Assembly (NCBI GenBank): GCA_031459715.1 | Contig: JAVKIA010000003.1 | Coordinates: 88,474 to 152,473 of the forward strand | Reading direction: 5' to 3' | From: Armatimonadota bacterium | Lineage (GTDB): Bacteria > Sysuimicrobiota > Sysuimicrobiia > Sysuimicrobiales > Humicultoraceae | Length of the DNA stretch: 64,000 nucleotides | Shown: positions 52,328-62,325 of the stretch, piece after piece | Numbering within the stretch: the first letter of the stretch is position 1 | Layout of the letters: every line of letters begins with the position of its first letter | Program-made: the position numbers and the translations under genes | Notes under the pieces: generated by a model | What the model was told of the DNA's origin: nothing | Databases searched by the model: none | The model's input: only the letters and a program-made list of their open reading frames with translations

Positions 52328-53491
52328 ATGGGTCGACTCCTGACCGTCCTTCTTGTGGCAATTCTCCTGGGGCAGACGGGACCTGCCCTGGCGGCGCCGG
52401 CCACGAGCTTCCGCGGGCTCTCCCTCTCCACTCCCTATCCCGCACAGACCGTGCGCGCGGGGGAGCGCGTCACGCTGACGCTGACCCTCAAGAACTTCGG
52501 CCTGCCCCCGCAGGTGGTTTCCCTGCGCGTGGCGGAGGCGGCGCGAGGATGGAAGGCCACGATCCTGGGCGGCGGGCGCCCGGTCACTGCGGTCTTCGTC
52601 GAGCCGGATCAGGAGACTACGGTCACCCTGCAGCTCGATCCCCCTGCCGGGGCAGGTGCCGGCAGCTTCCGCTTCCTGGTGACGGCGCAGGGGCAGGCGG
52701 CCACAGCGCAGCTTCCGCTGACGCTGACCATCGGCCAGGTCCTGCCGCCGCACCTGGGGCTGACCGCGGAACTGCCGGTGCTGCGCGGACCGGCCACGTC
52801 CAGCTTCCGCTACCGCCTCACGCTGAAGAACGAGAGCGACCGCGACCTGCTGGTGAATCTGGAGGCACGCGCGCAGAAGGGCTTCCAGGTGACCTTCACC
52901 CCGGCGTTTGCCAGCCAGCAGGTGACCAGCCTTCCGGTGAAGGCCGGGGAGTCCAAGGACCTGGATGCGGAGGTTAGCCTGCCCCGCGACACCGCCGCCG
53001 GTCGTTATGACATCACGGTGACGGCCGCCGCCGGCGAAGCCCGGGCGGAGGTCAAGCTGGGCCTGGAGGTCACCGGTCGCGCCGACCTCTCCCTGACTAC
53101 CCCCGACGGCCGGCTCTCCGGGCGCGCCGTAGCCAACCGGGCCACACCGTTCAAGCTGGTGGTGAAGAACCAGGGCGGTGCTGCGGCGCGGGACGTGGAG
53201 CTCTCGGCGACGGAGCCCACCGGCTGGGAAGTCAAATTCGAGCCGCAGCGTATCGACGAGCTGCCGCCTAACCAGGAGCGCGAGATCACGGCGACAATCA
53301 AGCCCGCGGCCCGGGCGGTGGCCGGCGACTACATGGTCAACCTGCGGGCCAGCGCCGGGGAGGCCTCCTCGTCGGTAGACTTCCGCGTCACCGTCTACCG
53401 TTCCACCATCTGGGGCCTGGTGGGCATCCTGCTGGTGGCCGTGGCCCTGGGCGTGGTCAGCCTGGCCGTCTCGCGCTACGGGCGGCGCTGA
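52328..53491 (+). CDS. Exported protein with NEW3/CARDB-like beta-sandwich repeats and C-terminal membrane anchor
   Basis: A 387-aa protein with a signal peptide ([18 protein letters not shown], then PALAAPAT). Three beta-sandwich modules follow, each with an 'aGE...v.l.v.N.G' pattern ([52 protein letters not shown]), as in NEW3 domains. A C-terminal helix ([20 protein letters not shown]) then anchors it outside the membrane. GGAGGTGGT precedes the ATG. It is the first gene of the ABC operon downstream and may present or receive the transported substrate. Confidence 0.82.
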   Translation: MGRLLTVLLVAILLGQTGPALAAPATSFRGLSLSTPYPAQTVRAGERVTLTLTLKNFGLPPQVVSLRVAEAARGWKATILGGGRPVTAVFVEPDQETTVTLQLDPPAGAGAGSFRFLVTAQGQAATAQLPLTLTIGQVLPPHLGLTAELPVLRGPATSSFRYRLTLKNESDRDLLVNLEARAQKGFQVTFTPAFASQQVTSLPVKAGESKDLDAEVSLPRDTAAGRYDITVTAAAGEARAEVKLGLEVTGRADLSLTTPDGRLSGRAVANRATPFKLVVKNQGGAAARDVELSATEPTGWEVKFEPQRIDELPPNQEREITATIKPAARAVAGDYMVNLRASAGEASSSVDFRVTVYRSTIWGLVGILLVAVALGVVSLAVSRYGRR

Positions 53492-53507
53492 GGGTACCGG
53501 TCCTCCC

Positions 53508-54449
53508 ATGACCGCGGTCATCGAGACCCGGGGACTGACCAAGCGCTACGGCCCGGTCACGGCCGTAGAGGACCTGACGCTGACCATCAGCAGCGGAGAG
53601 GTCTACGGTCTGCTGGGACCCAACGGATCGGGCAAGACGACCACCATCCTGATGCTGCTGGGCCTGACCGAACCCACCGCCGGCGAGGTGCGCGTCCTGG
53701 GGGAGGACCCTTCGCGCAACCCGCTGGCGGTAAAGCGGCTCGTGGGGTACCTGCCGGACTCTGTCGGCTTCTACGACGACCTCACCGCCAGGGAGAACCT
53801 GCGCTACACCGCGCAGCTAAACGGCCTGCCGCGGGCGGAGGCTGAGCGACGCATCGCCGACGTGATGGAGCGGATGGGCCTTGTCGCCCGCGCCGACGAC
53901 CGCGTGGGGACCTACTCCCGGGGCATGCGGCAGCGCCTCGGTCTGGCCGACGTGCTGCTGAAGCGGCCGAAGGTGGCCATCCTGGACGAGCCGACCATGG
54001 GCCTGGACCCGGAGGGGGCCATGGAGTTCCTGGAGATGATCCGCGGCCTGAAGGCCGACGGCCTCACGGTGCTGCTGGCCTCCCACCTCCTCCACCAGGT
54101 GCAGGCGGTCTGTGACCGGGTGGGGCTCTTCGCCAACGGGCGCAAGGTGCTGGAGGGCACCGTGGAGGGTCTCTCCGAGCAGATCCTGGGCGGCGCCTAC
54201 CGCATCCGCGTGGAGGTGGACGGCCGCGGCCCCGGCCTGGAAGGCGCCCTGGCGGGGATCCCCGGCGTCCTCAAGGTCCGGCCCGACCCGCCGCGCGGCT
54301 ACCTGGTGGAGGCCCGCGCCGATGTTCGCGGGGCGGTGGCGCAGCGGGTGGTCGCCCACGGGGGGACACTGCTTGGCCTGCGGCTGGAGCGGCTGGGCCT
54401 GGACGAGGTCTACGCGCGGTACTTCCAGGAGGTGCGCCATGACCGTTGA
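53508..54449 (+). CDS. ABC-2 type exporter ATPase
   Basis: A 313-aa ABC ATPase. Walker A is [19 protein letters not shown], the signature is [16 protein letters not shown], and Walker B is [16 protein letters not shown] DrrA-like C-terminal extension (~220-313) follows. It starts 16 bp after the NEW3-domain gene and overlaps the permease by 11 bp, so the three form an export operon. Confidence 0.92.
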   Translation: MTAVIETRGLTKRYGPVTAVEDLTLTISSGEVYGLLGPNGSGKTTTILMLLGLTEPTAGEVRVLGEDPSRNPLAVKRLVGYLPDSVGFYDDLTARENLRYTAQLNGLPRAEAERRIADVMERMGLVARADDRVGTYSRGMRQRLGLADVLLKRPKVAILDEPTMGLDPEGAMEFLEMIRGLKADGLTVLLASHLLHQVQAVCDRVGLFANGRKVLEGTVEGLSEQILGGAYRIRVEVDGRGPGLEGALAGIPGVLKVRPDPPRGYLVEARADVRGAVAQRVVAHGGTLLGLRLERLGLDEVYARYFQEVRHDR

Positions 54450-55458
54450 GCAGCGGGCAATGCCCTGGTGGAGGCGTCGTGCCGGACCGCGCCGGGAGGG
54501 GTCGCCCTGGACCGGGCTGTGGGCGGTTACCTTCAAGGAGCTGGCCGACCACCTGGCCAGCGTGCGCATGCGTGTCCTGGAAGGGCTGATCCTGCTCACC
54601 GCGCTGGGTACGGTGGTGGCGGCGATTCAGACCATCCGCTCGGTAAGCGAGGCCGCGCAGGAGGATCCCTTCCTCTTCCTGCGCATCTTCACCCTGACCC
54701 AGAGCATCGGCGAGCTGGACTACTCCTTCGTCCTGTTCCTGAGCTTCCTGGTCCCGCTGGCCGGCATCGGACTGGGCTTCGACGCCGTCAACGGCGAGCA
54801 CAACCGCCGCACTCTCAGCCGGATCCTCTCCCAGCCCATCTACCGCGACGCTTTGCTGGCGGGGAAGTTCCTGGCGGGGCTGCTCACCCTGGCCATCTCC
54901 CTGCTGGCCCTCTGGCTGCTGGTCACAGGCCTGAGCATCTTCCGCCTGGGAGTGATCCCCGGCGGTGAGGAGGTGGCGCGCGGGCTCCTCTTCTTCATTG
55001 CCACCGTGGCCTACGGCGGTATCTGGCTGGCCGTGGCCATGTTCTTCTCCGTGCAGTTCCGCGCTCCCGCCACCTCCGCCCTGGCCGCGCTGGGGGTGTG
55101 GCTCTTCTTCGTCCTGTTCTGGCCCATCATCCCCGGCGTAGTGGCCCAGGTGCTGCGCCCGGCGGAGGACCCCCTGAGCGCGGTGGCGCAGGACCAGCTC
55201 CGGCTGGCCCTCTCCCGCCTCTCCCCCAACACGCTGTACTCCGAGGTCCTGCTCAGCCTGCTCAACCCGGAGCTGCGGGCCCTGGGGCCGGTGCTGGTCA
55301 CGCCCCTGGAGGCGCTCTCTATGGTGCGCAACGCCCCCCTGCCCCTGTCGCAGAGCCTGCTGCTGAGCTGGCCGCAGTTCACCGGAATGATCGCCGCACT
55401 GCTGCTGCTCTTCGCCGGGGCGTACGTGCTGTTCCAGCGCCAGGAGATCAGGGCGTAG
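54439..55458 (+). CDS. ABC-2 type exporter permease
   Basis: A 339-aa membrane protein of the ABC-2 family (ABC-2_4 or NosY-like). A cytosolic lead and the first helix are followed by [48 protein letters not shown], the family's coupling segment. Several helices follow, ending [11 protein letters not shown]. It pairs with the upstream ATPase. The substrate is unknown. Confidence 0.88.
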   Translation: MTVEQRAMPWWRRRAGPRREGSPWTGLWAVTFKELADHLASVRMRVLEGLILLTALGTVVAAIQTIRSVSEAAQEDPFLFLRIFTLTQSIGELDYSFVLFLSFLVPLAGIGLGFDAVNGEHNRRTLSRILSQPIYRDALLAGKFLAGLLTLAISLLALWLLVTGLSIFRLGVIPGGEEVARGLLFFIATVAYGGIWLAVAMFFSVQFRAPATSALAALGVWLFFVLFWPIIPGVVAQVLRPAEDPLSAVAQDQLRLALSRLSPNTLYSEVLLSLLNPELRALGPVLVTPLEALSMVRNAPLPLSQSLLLSWPQFTGMIAALLLLFAGAYVLFQRQEIRA

Positions 55459-55463
55459 GGCGG

Positions 55464-55643
55464 CTACCCGAGGAACCGGCGGAATTCCGCGGCGCGCCAG
55501 GGCGCCAGCTTGATCATCTTTCCTACGAGCTTCTCCCGCTCGTCCCGCCCCTGCGCCTTCTGCAGGCGCGCCAGCAGCATGGCGATCTTTCGCCTCCGGT
55601 GTCGCCGCACCCGCAGCTCCCGTACCCTGGGGTCGGCGCCCAT
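55464..55643 (-). CDS. Small basic helical hypothetical protein (59 aa)
   Basis: Reads MGADPRVRELRVRRHRRRKI, then a charged helix (LLARLQKAQGRDEREKLVGKMIKLAP). Arg/Lys-rich composition suggests binding to RNA, DNA or ribosomes. I do not recognise a named family. It starts 2 bp after the DUF72 gene ends on the same strand. Confidence 0.55.
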   Translation of the reverse strand: MGADPRVRELRVRRHRRRKIAMLLARLQKAQGRDEREKLVGKMIKLAPWRAAEFRRFLG

Positions 55644-55644
55644 T

Positions 55645-56778
55645 TCAGGGTTCCTCCTCACACCGGCGTATCTCCGCACCCACCTCAGCATCCCTCACCG
55701 CATCGCTCGCTCCATCTGGGGCGGCCAACAGCTCCAGCATCATCCGCGCGTTTCTGGCCGACGAACCGCGGTAGTGGTTGTTGAACATCAGGTAGAGCCG
55801 GTCCACCTGACGGGCGATCTCCCTCGCCTTCCCGGCCCAGGGTTCCAGCTCCTCCCGTGAGTACAGGTAGTCGTAGACCTCGTGGGTGGAGGCGCCGCGG
55901 CGGCTCCAGGCCGCGGCGTTGCGGCCGTGGAAGCGGACCACAGACCAGTCTGAGGTGACAATCACCTCCGGGGGCACCGTCCAGGAAAGGTCCGGCTCGT
56001 CGGGGACGACGTAGATGAGGTCCTGCTCCCGCAGCGTCTGCTCCAGGGCGGCGCGGTGCTTCCGCTCCACCCAGGCGCGGTGCCGGAATTCCACGGCCAC
56101 CCGGTATCCCGGCAGCCGGCCGCGGATCTGCCCCAGGCGGCGGAACAGGCCGGGGGAGGGGAGGTACCAGCGGGGGAACTGGCAGAGGATGTAGCCGAGC
56201 CGGCCAGCCTCGTGCAGCCGGCGGGCGAATTCGGTGAAGTGCGCCCAGCACGCCTCCTCCGCATCGCGCGAGACCTCCCGGAAGCTGACCTGCCGCATGG
56301 CGGCTGCCTCGGCCGGCAGGAGGCGCTGGATCTCCGGGGGCAACCGCCGCGGGTCTACACCGTGACCGGTGAAGAGGCCGAAAGCCTTAACGTGGAAGAC
56401 GAATCCCGGCGGCGTCCACTGGATCCAGCGGTCCGCCATCTGCGGATCCAGCAGGGCGTAGTACGTGGCGTCGATCTCCACCGTGGGGAAGACGGTGGCA
56501 TAGAAGCGCAGGCGGGCGGCCGGCCGATCGGCCACAGGCTTGGGGTAGAATCCGCCTTCCTTGACGAAGTGCGCGTCCGCCCAGGAGCAGGTTCCGGCGT
56601 AGACCGCGGCACGACCCATCTGCAGCGGCTTCGCCCAGGTGCCACGTGTGCCCCTTTGCGGCTCCGGCCAGGCAACCGGCTCCTGCGGCCCGGCATCTGC
56701 ATCCTGCGGCGGGAGCACCTCCGGGAATTCGCGCATGATCCGGCCCGGTTGCCCCCGCGGCGGCGCCTTCTTTCTCAC
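55645..56778 (-). CDS. DUF72 (YecE-like) protein, larger paralogue
   Basis: A 377-aa protein with a DUF72 barrel from residue ~54 (VYAGTCSWADAHFVKEGGFYPK, TVEIDATYYALLDPQMADRW, FVFHVKAFGLFTGHG). It also has YRVAVEFRHRAWV, VVRFHGRNAAAWSRRG and LYLMFNNHYRGSSARNARMMLELL, all family-typical. The first ~50 residues are a Pro-rich lead. The start is a GTG after GGAGGTGA, overlapping the MetE-like stop by 4 bp. The biochemical function is unknown. Confidence 0.85.
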   Translation of the reverse strand: MRKKAPPRGQPGRIMREFPEVLPPQDADAGPQEPVAWPEPQRGTRGTWAKPLQMGRAAVYAGTCSWADAHFVKEGGFYPKPVADRPAARLRFYATVFPTVEIDATYYALLDPQMADRWIQWTPPGFVFHVKAFGLFTGHGVDPRRLPPEIQRLLPAEAAAMRQVSFREVSRDAEEACWAHFTEFARRLHEAGRLGYILCQFPRWYLPSPGLFRRLGQIRGRLPGYRVAVEFRHRAWVERKHRAALEQTLREQDLIYVVPDEPDLSWTVPPEVIVTSDWSVVRFHGRNAAAWSRRGASTHEVYDYLYSREELEPWAGKAREIARQVDRLYLMFNNHYRGSSARNARMMLELLAAPDGASDAVRDAEVGAEIRRCEEEP

Positions 56779-57836
56779 GGGGGTTCACCTCCAAGTGTCT
56801 TGCGCATCTGCGCCGACACACCAGACAACAGCTCCAGGGCCCGCGAGGCCGCCGCCTCGGAGAGCGTCCCCAACCCGCAGGCCGGGGTGAGGAGGGAGGC
56901 GGCCAGGAGGTCGTCGAGGGGGACGCCCTTGGAGGCCACGAGCCGCAGCGCGCCCCAGAGGCGCTCGGTAAGGCTGCCCACACTCTCCGCCATTACCTGG
57001 GCGTCGCTGCCCGTGGGCACGATGCCCCAGGCGATGATCCCGCCCCGGTCCAGGAAGGCGCGCAGCGCCTGCGGGTACAGCGACAGGGCTTCGGCGTGGT
57101 CGTAGGCGTCGAAGTTGAGGATGTCCACCGAGGTCTCCAATAGCAGGGACCAGTCCGTGTTCCCGCAGCAGTGCACCCCCTTCAGCCCCTCGATGCCGGC
57201 AAGCACCTCTTCCAGAAGCTTTTGGACCTCCTCCCGCTCCACTGCCAGGTACGCCGAGCCGAAAGCCGCCAGGTAGGGCTCATCGACGAAGATAATGGTC
57301 TGCGCACAAAGACGCCGCAGCGCCCGCTCCTGCCAGGCCGCCTGCAGGTGCAGGTACCGCGCCGCCGCGTCCGCCAGCATCTCGTCGTAGAGGAGGGCGC
57401 GCCTGTCCTGGTCGGTCACGGTCAGCCCCCAGCTCACCGGACCGAGAACCTGGCCTTTCACCGCCAGCGCCGACTCTGGACGCAGGGTGAGGAAGCGCTC
57501 CAGGCCGGCTGCGAAGTCCCCGTCCAGCGCCGATGCCTCTAACTCCTTGCTCAGGTAGCGGGCGTACAAACGCTCCAGACCGGCGTCCAGGTCCTGCCGC
57601 CGATCCACGTAGACGCGGCCGCCTTCCAAGACCACACCGGGAAAGCCGCGGCAAAACTGCGCCGGCAGACGCTCCCGCGCGTCCCGCCGGGGGAGCTGGG
57701 GCCAGGCGGGAAGCTCCGGGAGCCATCGCACGACCAGGTCGCATGCCGCCCCGGGGTCGGTGTGCGGCAGACTGCCCACGGCCGTAGGAAGGAAAGGAGG
57801 GAGCGCGCCCATGCCAGAGCCCAGGTACGGATTCAC
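56775..57836 (-). CDS. Methionine synthase II (MetE C-terminal domain-like), cobalamin-independent type
   Basis: A 353-aa TIM-barrel protein starting PTAVGSLPHTDPGAACDLVV, a motif typical of short archaeal/bacterial MetE-like and UroD-like proteins. A zinc-ligand candidate lies in GVHCCGNTDWSLLLET (His-x-Cys), and the final Cys lies in LTPACGLGTLSEAAASRALELL. It is about half the length of true MetE, so it may be a stand-alone methyltransferase using methylcobalamin or methylated donors. The start may be ATG 57812 rather than 57836. Confidence 0.75.
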   Translation of the reverse strand: MNPYLGSGMGALPPFLPTAVGSLPHTDPGAACDLVVRWLPELPAWPQLPRRDARERLPAQFCRGFPGVVLEGGRVYVDRRQDLDAGLERLYARYLSKELEASALDGDFAAGLERFLTLRPESALAVKGQVLGPVSWGLTVTDQDRRALLYDEMLADAAARYLHLQAAWQERALRRLCAQTIIFVDEPYLAAFGSAYLAVEREEVQKLLEEVLAGIEGLKGVHCCGNTDWSLLLETSVDILNFDAYDHAEALSLYPQALRAFLDRGGIIAWGIVPTGSDAQVMAESVGSLTERLWGALRLVASKGVPLDDLLAASLLTPACGLGTLSEAAASRALELLSGVSAQMRKTLGGEPP

Positions 57837-57851
57837 ACCTAGTATAGACTT

Positions 57852-60314
57852 GTGGCTATGCGGTCAAGCGTGAACCACGGCCACCTGGGCATCGCCCTGG
57901 TCTCCGCCGCGGGTTTGCTGCTGCAGCTGGCGCTGACCCGCGTCTTCTCCGTCACTCAGTGGTACCACTTCGCCTTCATGGCGGTGGGGCTCGGTCTGCT
58001 GGGCTTTGGGGCCAGCGGCACGGCTCTGGCCGTCGTCCCGGCCCTCCTCCGGTCGCCCCTGTGGACGGCAGCGTGGAGCGCCCTGGCCGTGGTGCCCGCA
58101 GTCGCCCTGGCTCTGGCGGTCCTCACGCTGGTCCCGTTCGACGCCTACCTGCTGGCCCTGCAGCCGCGACAGCTCCTTTACCTGGCCGCGCAGGTAACGG
58201 CGCTGATCCTGCCGTTCCTTGGAGTGGGTCTCGCCGTGGGTGTCCTGCTCGCTGCGTTCCCGGAGCGGGCCAACACGCTCTACGCAGCCTCGTTCCTCGG
58301 CGCGGCATGGGGTGCCGCTGCGGCGACCGTGGTGCTCCAGCTAGGCGGGGCCGGGAGCATGGTGGCAGCGGCTGCGGTTGCGGCTGCTGGCGCCGGGGTC
58401 CTGGGGGCGGCCAGGCCCGCGCCTGGTGCGCCCTCAGCGACCCGGCTCGCCGTCGCCGCAGCCCTGCTGGCTGTGGCGGCCGCGGCCGGAGCGGTGGTGC
58501 TACCGCCAGACCTCCCCCTCTCCCCGTACAAGGCGCTCAACCAGTTGCGACGCCTCCCCGACGCGCGCGTCGAGTACACCGGCCGGAATGCGGTCTCGCG
58601 CGTGGACGTGGTGCGCTCACCCGCCCTGCGGTCTGCCCCCGGGCTGAGCTACCTGTACCCCGGAGCAGCCCCGCCCCTGCCGGGCGCCACCGTGGACGGG
58701 GACGGCCCGCGCGCGCTGCCCGCCGCGGTCGACGCCGCCTTCACCGACTACCTCCCGACGGCGGCAGCCTACCGCCTGACCTCCGGCCGCGTCCTGGTCG
58801 TGGGGGTCAGCCTGGAGGTCTTAAGTGCTCTCGCCCACCGCGCCTCCTCGGTGACGGTGGTCGAGGGCAACTCACTCCTGGTGGAGGCGGCGCGGCGTTT
58901 CGGTGGAGAGGTGCTGCGACCGCGGGGGCGGGGCGGGGTCCGCGTGGTCACCGAGGCCCCCCGTACCTACCTGCGCCGCAGTCCCGGGCGGTTCCAGGTC
59001 ATCCAGGTCCCTCCTCCGGAGTCCTTCCAGGTGGTCGCCTCCGGGACGTACTCAATGGCCGAGCACTACCTCTACACCGTTGAGGCCTTCGGCGACTACA
59101 TGCGGAGGCTGGCCCCGGGAGGGGTACTCGTGGTCTCCCGCTGGGTCCAGACCCCGCCGAGTGAGGAGGTCCGCGTGTGGGCGGCGGCGGTGGCGGCGCT
59201 GGAAGAAGCCGGGCAGCCGGCAGCGGATCGTCTGGCCGCACTCCGGTCGCTGAACACCCTCACCGTCCTGGTCAAGCCCGGGGGATTCACCGCAAGCGAT
59301 GTGGCGGCGCTGCGCGCGTTTGCCTCCGCCCGACGCTTCGATATCACCTACGCCCCGGGCCTCCCCGCCGCCCTGGCCAACCGTTACCACGTCCTGCCCG
59401 TGGACATGCACCGGGAGGCCTTCACCGCGCTGCTGGACCCCCAACAGCGCCGCACCTTCCTGCGCAGGTACGCTTTCGAGGTCGGCCCGATCCGCGACGA
59501 CCGGCCGTTCTTCTTCCAATTCTTTCGCTGGAGCCAGGTCCCCCAGATCCTGGCCGGCCTGGGGCGTACCTGGCAGCCCTTCGGCGGGGGCGGGTACCTG
59601 GTGCTCCTCGCCCTCCTTCTCGTCCTCGGCACGCTAGCCGCCGGCCTGATCCTGGCGCCGCTGCGCCTGCGCCCGGGCGGCCTCCCTGCCACGTCCGGTC
59701 CAGCGGCGGGCCGGCTGCCTCGGGCGGGGGTCCTCGCCTATTTCCTCGCCCTGGGGTTCGCCTACCTGTTCGTCGAGGTCCCGCTGCTGCAGCAGATGGT
59801 CCTCCTGCTGGGGTTTCCCACGTATGCCGTGGCGGCCATCCTCGCCATGCTGCTTGTCGCCTCCGGGCTGGGGAGCCTGGCCGGCAGCCGCTGGCGCCCG
59901 GCAGCCTCAGTTGTGCTCCCGCTGCTTGCGGCGGCCATCGTGCTGGTCGCCTGGACCCTGCCCCGCGTCCTCCAGGCGGGCCTCGGCCTGCCCGCCCCTG
60001 CCCGCGTGGCCGTCATCGGCACCACCGTCATACCGCTGGGGATCCTGATGGGCATGCCCTTTCCGGCCGGGATCCGTTTCCTCGGGGTCCACGAAGCCGC
60101 ACTCGTCCCCTGGGCGTGGGGCATCAACGGGTGCGCCTCAGTGGTGGGCGCAGTGGTCGCGGCCATCCTCCAGCTGCAGTGGGGGTTCCGGGCCGTGCTG
60201 GTCCTGGGCGGACTGGTCTACCTGGGCGCCGGGCTCGTGGCCATGGCCGCAGGCGCGGGGTCCGTGGCTACGGCCGGACCAGGGGGACGAAGAGCACGGA
60301 CCCCAGGTTGGTGA
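57852..60314 (+). CDS. Membrane protein with fused spermidine-synthase-like domain
   Basis: An 820-aa protein. The N-terminal ~210 residues hold six or so membrane helices. The centre (~300-440) is a Rossmann methyltransferase-like domain related to polyamine aminopropyltransferases: GRVLVVGVSLEVLSAL (altered SAM loop), VTVVEGNSLLVEAARRFGGEVL and GTYSMAEHYLYTVEAFGDYMRRL. The C-terminal ~220 residues return to membrane helices. It starts at GTG 57852, or ATG 57858. The usual aspartates of aminopropyl transfer are not evident, so enzyme activity is uncertain. Confidence 0.75.
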   Translation: MAMRSSVNHGHLGIALVSAAGLLLQLALTRVFSVTQWYHFAFMAVGLGLLGFGASGTALAVVPALLRSPLWTAAWSALAVVPAVALALAVLTLVPFDAYLLALQPRQLLYLAAQVTALILPFLGVGLAVGVLLAAFPERANTLYAASFLGAAWGAAAATVVLQLGGAGSMVAAAAVAAAGAGVLGAARPAPGAPSATRLAVAAALLAVAAAAGAVVLPPDLPLSPYKALNQLRRLPDARVEYTGRNAVSRVDVVRSPALRSAPGLSYLYPGAAPPLPGATVDGDGPRALPAAVDAAFTDYLPTAAAYRLTSGRVLVVGVSLEVLSALAHRASSVTVVEGNSLLVEAARRFGGEVLRPRGRGGVRVVTEAPRTYLRRSPGRFQVIQVPPPESFQVVASGTYSMAEHYLYTVEAFGDYMRRLAPGGVLVVSRWVQTPPSEEVRVWAAAVAALEEAGQPAADRLAALRSLNTLTVLVKPGGFTASDVAALRAFASARRFDITYAPGLPAALANRYHVLPVDMHREAFTALLDPQQRRTFLRRYAFEVGPIRDDRPFFFQFFRWSQVPQILAGLGRTWQPFGGGGYLVLLALLLVLGTLAAGLILAPLRLRPGGLPATSGPAAGRLPRAGVLAYFLALGFAYLFVEVPLLQQMVLLLGFPTYAVAAILAMLLVASGLGSLAGSRWRPAASVVLPLLAAAIVLVAWTLPRVLQAGLGLPAPARVAVIGTTVIPLGILMGMPFPAGIRFLGVHEAALVPWAWGINGCASVVGAVVAAILQLQWGFRAVLVLGGLVYLGAGLVAMAAGAGSVATAGPGGRRARTPGW

Positions 60315-61077
60315 ACTCCAGCTTCCCGCCTTTCTTCGTGATCCGCCACAGGGTCTGCACCAGGCCAGGGGGGCCCACCGGGACCACCATGCGGCCACCT
60401 TCCCTGAGCTGAGCCAGTAGCGGGGGCGGGACGTGATCCGGAGCGGCGGTCACCAGGATCGCGTCGAAAGGAGCGGCCTCCGGCCACCCCAGGTATCCGT
60501 CCCCGATCCGCGTACGCACGCGGACGTAGCCCAGATCCCGCAACCTCCTGGCAGCCGCGCGGGCCAGCGGCTGGATGATCTCGATGGTGTAGACCTGGTC
60601 AGTCAGCTCGGCCAGGATGGCCGCCTGATAGCCCGAGCCGGTTCCGATCTCCAGAGCGCGCTCGCCGGACCGGACGTCGGCCTCCGCGGACATCAGTGCC
60701 ACGATGTACGGCTGGGAGATGGTCTGGCCGTACCCGATGGGCAGGGGCCTGTCGGCGTACGCCTGGGAGAGGTACTCGTCGGGGACGAAGCGGTGGCGGG
60801 GCACGGTGAGCATGGCCCGCAACACACGCGGATCGGTGACGCCGCGGGACCTGATCTGCTCTTCCACCATCCGCTGCCGCTGGGCTGCGTACGCATCGGG
60901 GGAGGGCGCCGGCGTTGCCCCAGGAGACGCCGCGGAAACACCGGTGCCCAGAACGGCCGCGATTGCCAGCGCCAGGGTCACCACCCGCGCCAGAGGTGGC
61001 GGGAGCTGATTTGGCTCGCACGCGGCGTTCGAGGGGGTCCCAGGGCTCGTGTTCTTGACACAGAAGCAACTCGCCAT
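60268..61077 (-). CDS. pcm: Protein-L-isoaspartate O-methyltransferase-like enzyme with export signal
   Basis: A 269-aa frame. From residue ~65 it is a PCMT: QRQRMVEEQIRSRGVTDPRVLRAMLTVPRHRFVPDEYLSQAYADRPLPIGYGQTISQPYIVALM, then the SAM loop ALEIGTGSGYQAAILAEL. A hydrophobic stretch (ARVVTLALAIAAVLGTGVSAA) precedes this domain, like a signal peptide, so it is probably periplasmic, as in some bacteria. The exact start is unclear; GTG codons near residue 31 are candidates. Its last 47 bp overlap the end of the preceding converging gene. Confidence 0.85.
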   Translation of the reverse strand: MASCFCVKNTSPGTPSNAACEPNQLPPPLARVVTLALAIAAVLGTGVSAASPGATPAPSPDAYAAQRQRMVEEQIRSRGVTDPRVLRAMLTVPRHRFVPDEYLSQAYADRPLPIGYGQTISQPYIVALMSAEADVRSGERALEIGTGSGYQAAILAELTDQVYTIEIIQPLARAAARRLRDLGYVRVRTRIGDGYLGWPEAAPFDAILVTAAPDHVPPPLLAQLREGGRMVVPVGPPGLVQTLWRITKKGGKLEFTNLGSVLFVPLVRP

Positions 61078-61334
61078 CTCCGTCTATGAGCTTCTTCTTT
61101 GATTGCGAGATGCCGGTGCCATGTAGGATGAGAAGGAGAAAGACAACAAAAAGGGTACGCAGTACCCGGCGAGTGAAGCTCACCATACCCTCTCTCGCCT
61201 TCATGAGATCACCTCCTCAATTTCTGAGTCAATACCAAAGCTCATTGAGATTCGGGAAGGCGCCGGCATGATCACGCCGCTGTCACCTCCCTCCCCATGG
61301 CTTGCTGTATCGCTCGCCGGAGTTTCGACCCGCT

Positions 61335-61520
61335 GGAGAGCCATCAGTTGCCCCTTAGCCTCCGCATAGGTCGGCTGCTCGTACGCCCGTCGCAGTTTGT
61401 CCGCCAGGTCTTCTGCTGGCCCTTGGGCAGGTAGGCCGACACGTTCTCCCGCTTATGCCACTGGCACCGCTGGACCTGGACCGCTGCCCTGAATACCTCC
61501 TGCACCGCACAAACAGCGGC
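61335..61520 (-). pseudogene. IS256-type (mutator) transposase fragment
   Basis: The minus strand reads QEVFRAAVQVQRCQWHKREN, then SAYLPKGQQKTWR, then (after a frameshift) KLRRAYEQPTYAEAKGQLMALQRV. These are the conserved core of mutator-type transposases around the catalytic Asp region. Both ends are missing and the frame is broken. Confidence 0.65.
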
Positions 61521-61539
61521 GACGGGCGCAGATGGCGCG

Positions 61540-62065
61540 GCGCTACGCGCGACGGCGGCCATGGGATACCGCCCGCAGCGGCCGGGGGACATGGTGCAGG
61601 TTGACACGACTCCGATCACCCTGTACCCGGAATGTCAGCGGGCGCATTTCACGGCGCGGGACGCAGTAAGCCGCAAGGACGTGGTGGCGGCGTACAAGCG
61701 GGGGACCAGTGCGGCCGCCGAGCGTTTCTTGCGCCAGGAGTTGCCGCGGATGGGGTTTCCCATCGGGGCGCTGCAGATCGATGGGGGTTCGGAGTTCAAG
61801 GCGCACTTCGAGCAGGCCTGTCAGGCCCTGGGGATCCAGCTCTTCGTGCTGCCCCCGCGCAGCCCCCGGCTGAACGGGCATGTGGAGCGGGCGCACCGGA
61901 CGCGCCAGGAAGAGTTCTACGACCTGGTGGAGGTCCCCAGGACCTGGCCCTTCACAATGCCCTGCTGCGGGAACACGAGGCGATCTACACGGCCTCCGGC
62001 CGCACCAGGCGCTGGGCTACCTCGCCCCGAATGAGTTCCTGGCCCGCTGCCGGGCCGACCACTGA
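61540..62065 (+). pseudogene. DDE integrase-core transposase fragment
   Basis: The frame from ATG 61561 reads PGDMVQVDTTPITLY, QIDGGSEFKAHFEQACQALGIQLF and RSPRLNGHVERAHRT, the IS3/IS481-type integrase core. At ~61930 the reading shifts to DLALHNALLREHEAIYTA and then again to LRPHQALGYLAPNEFLARC. The N-terminal DNA-binding part is missing, and two frameshifts are present. It lies back-to-back with the IS256 fragment. Confidence 0.75.
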
Positions 62066-62198
62066 CCATGGGAGGGGGGAAGTGTCTCGGATCTACTGAG
62101 GCAGTACACGGGATTGCAGCGGCAACGCCGGCGCGCGATAATGGGGGCCAAAGACAGCTGGCATGCCGGCGGTCGCCACAGGTCGGGGCAGGACGGGT

Positions 62199-62214
62199 TA
62201 GGCAGGTCTGCCTA
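62199..62214. promoter_or_regulatory. 16-bp palindrome, copy 1 (upstream of the hsdM-like gene)
   Basis: TAGGCAGGTCTGCCTA is a perfect 7-2-7 palindrome. An identical copy lies at 62326-62341, so the two centres are 127 bp apart. Confidence 0.7.
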
Positions 62215-62325
62215 TCACGGAGCCGGGTAGCTGGTTCGCGGGCGAGACTCACTAGGGAAGCGGGTGGGATCAAGGAGAGAAAGGCGACAGGTGCTAGACT
62301 GCGAGACTCGCTGTGTTGGATGTAC

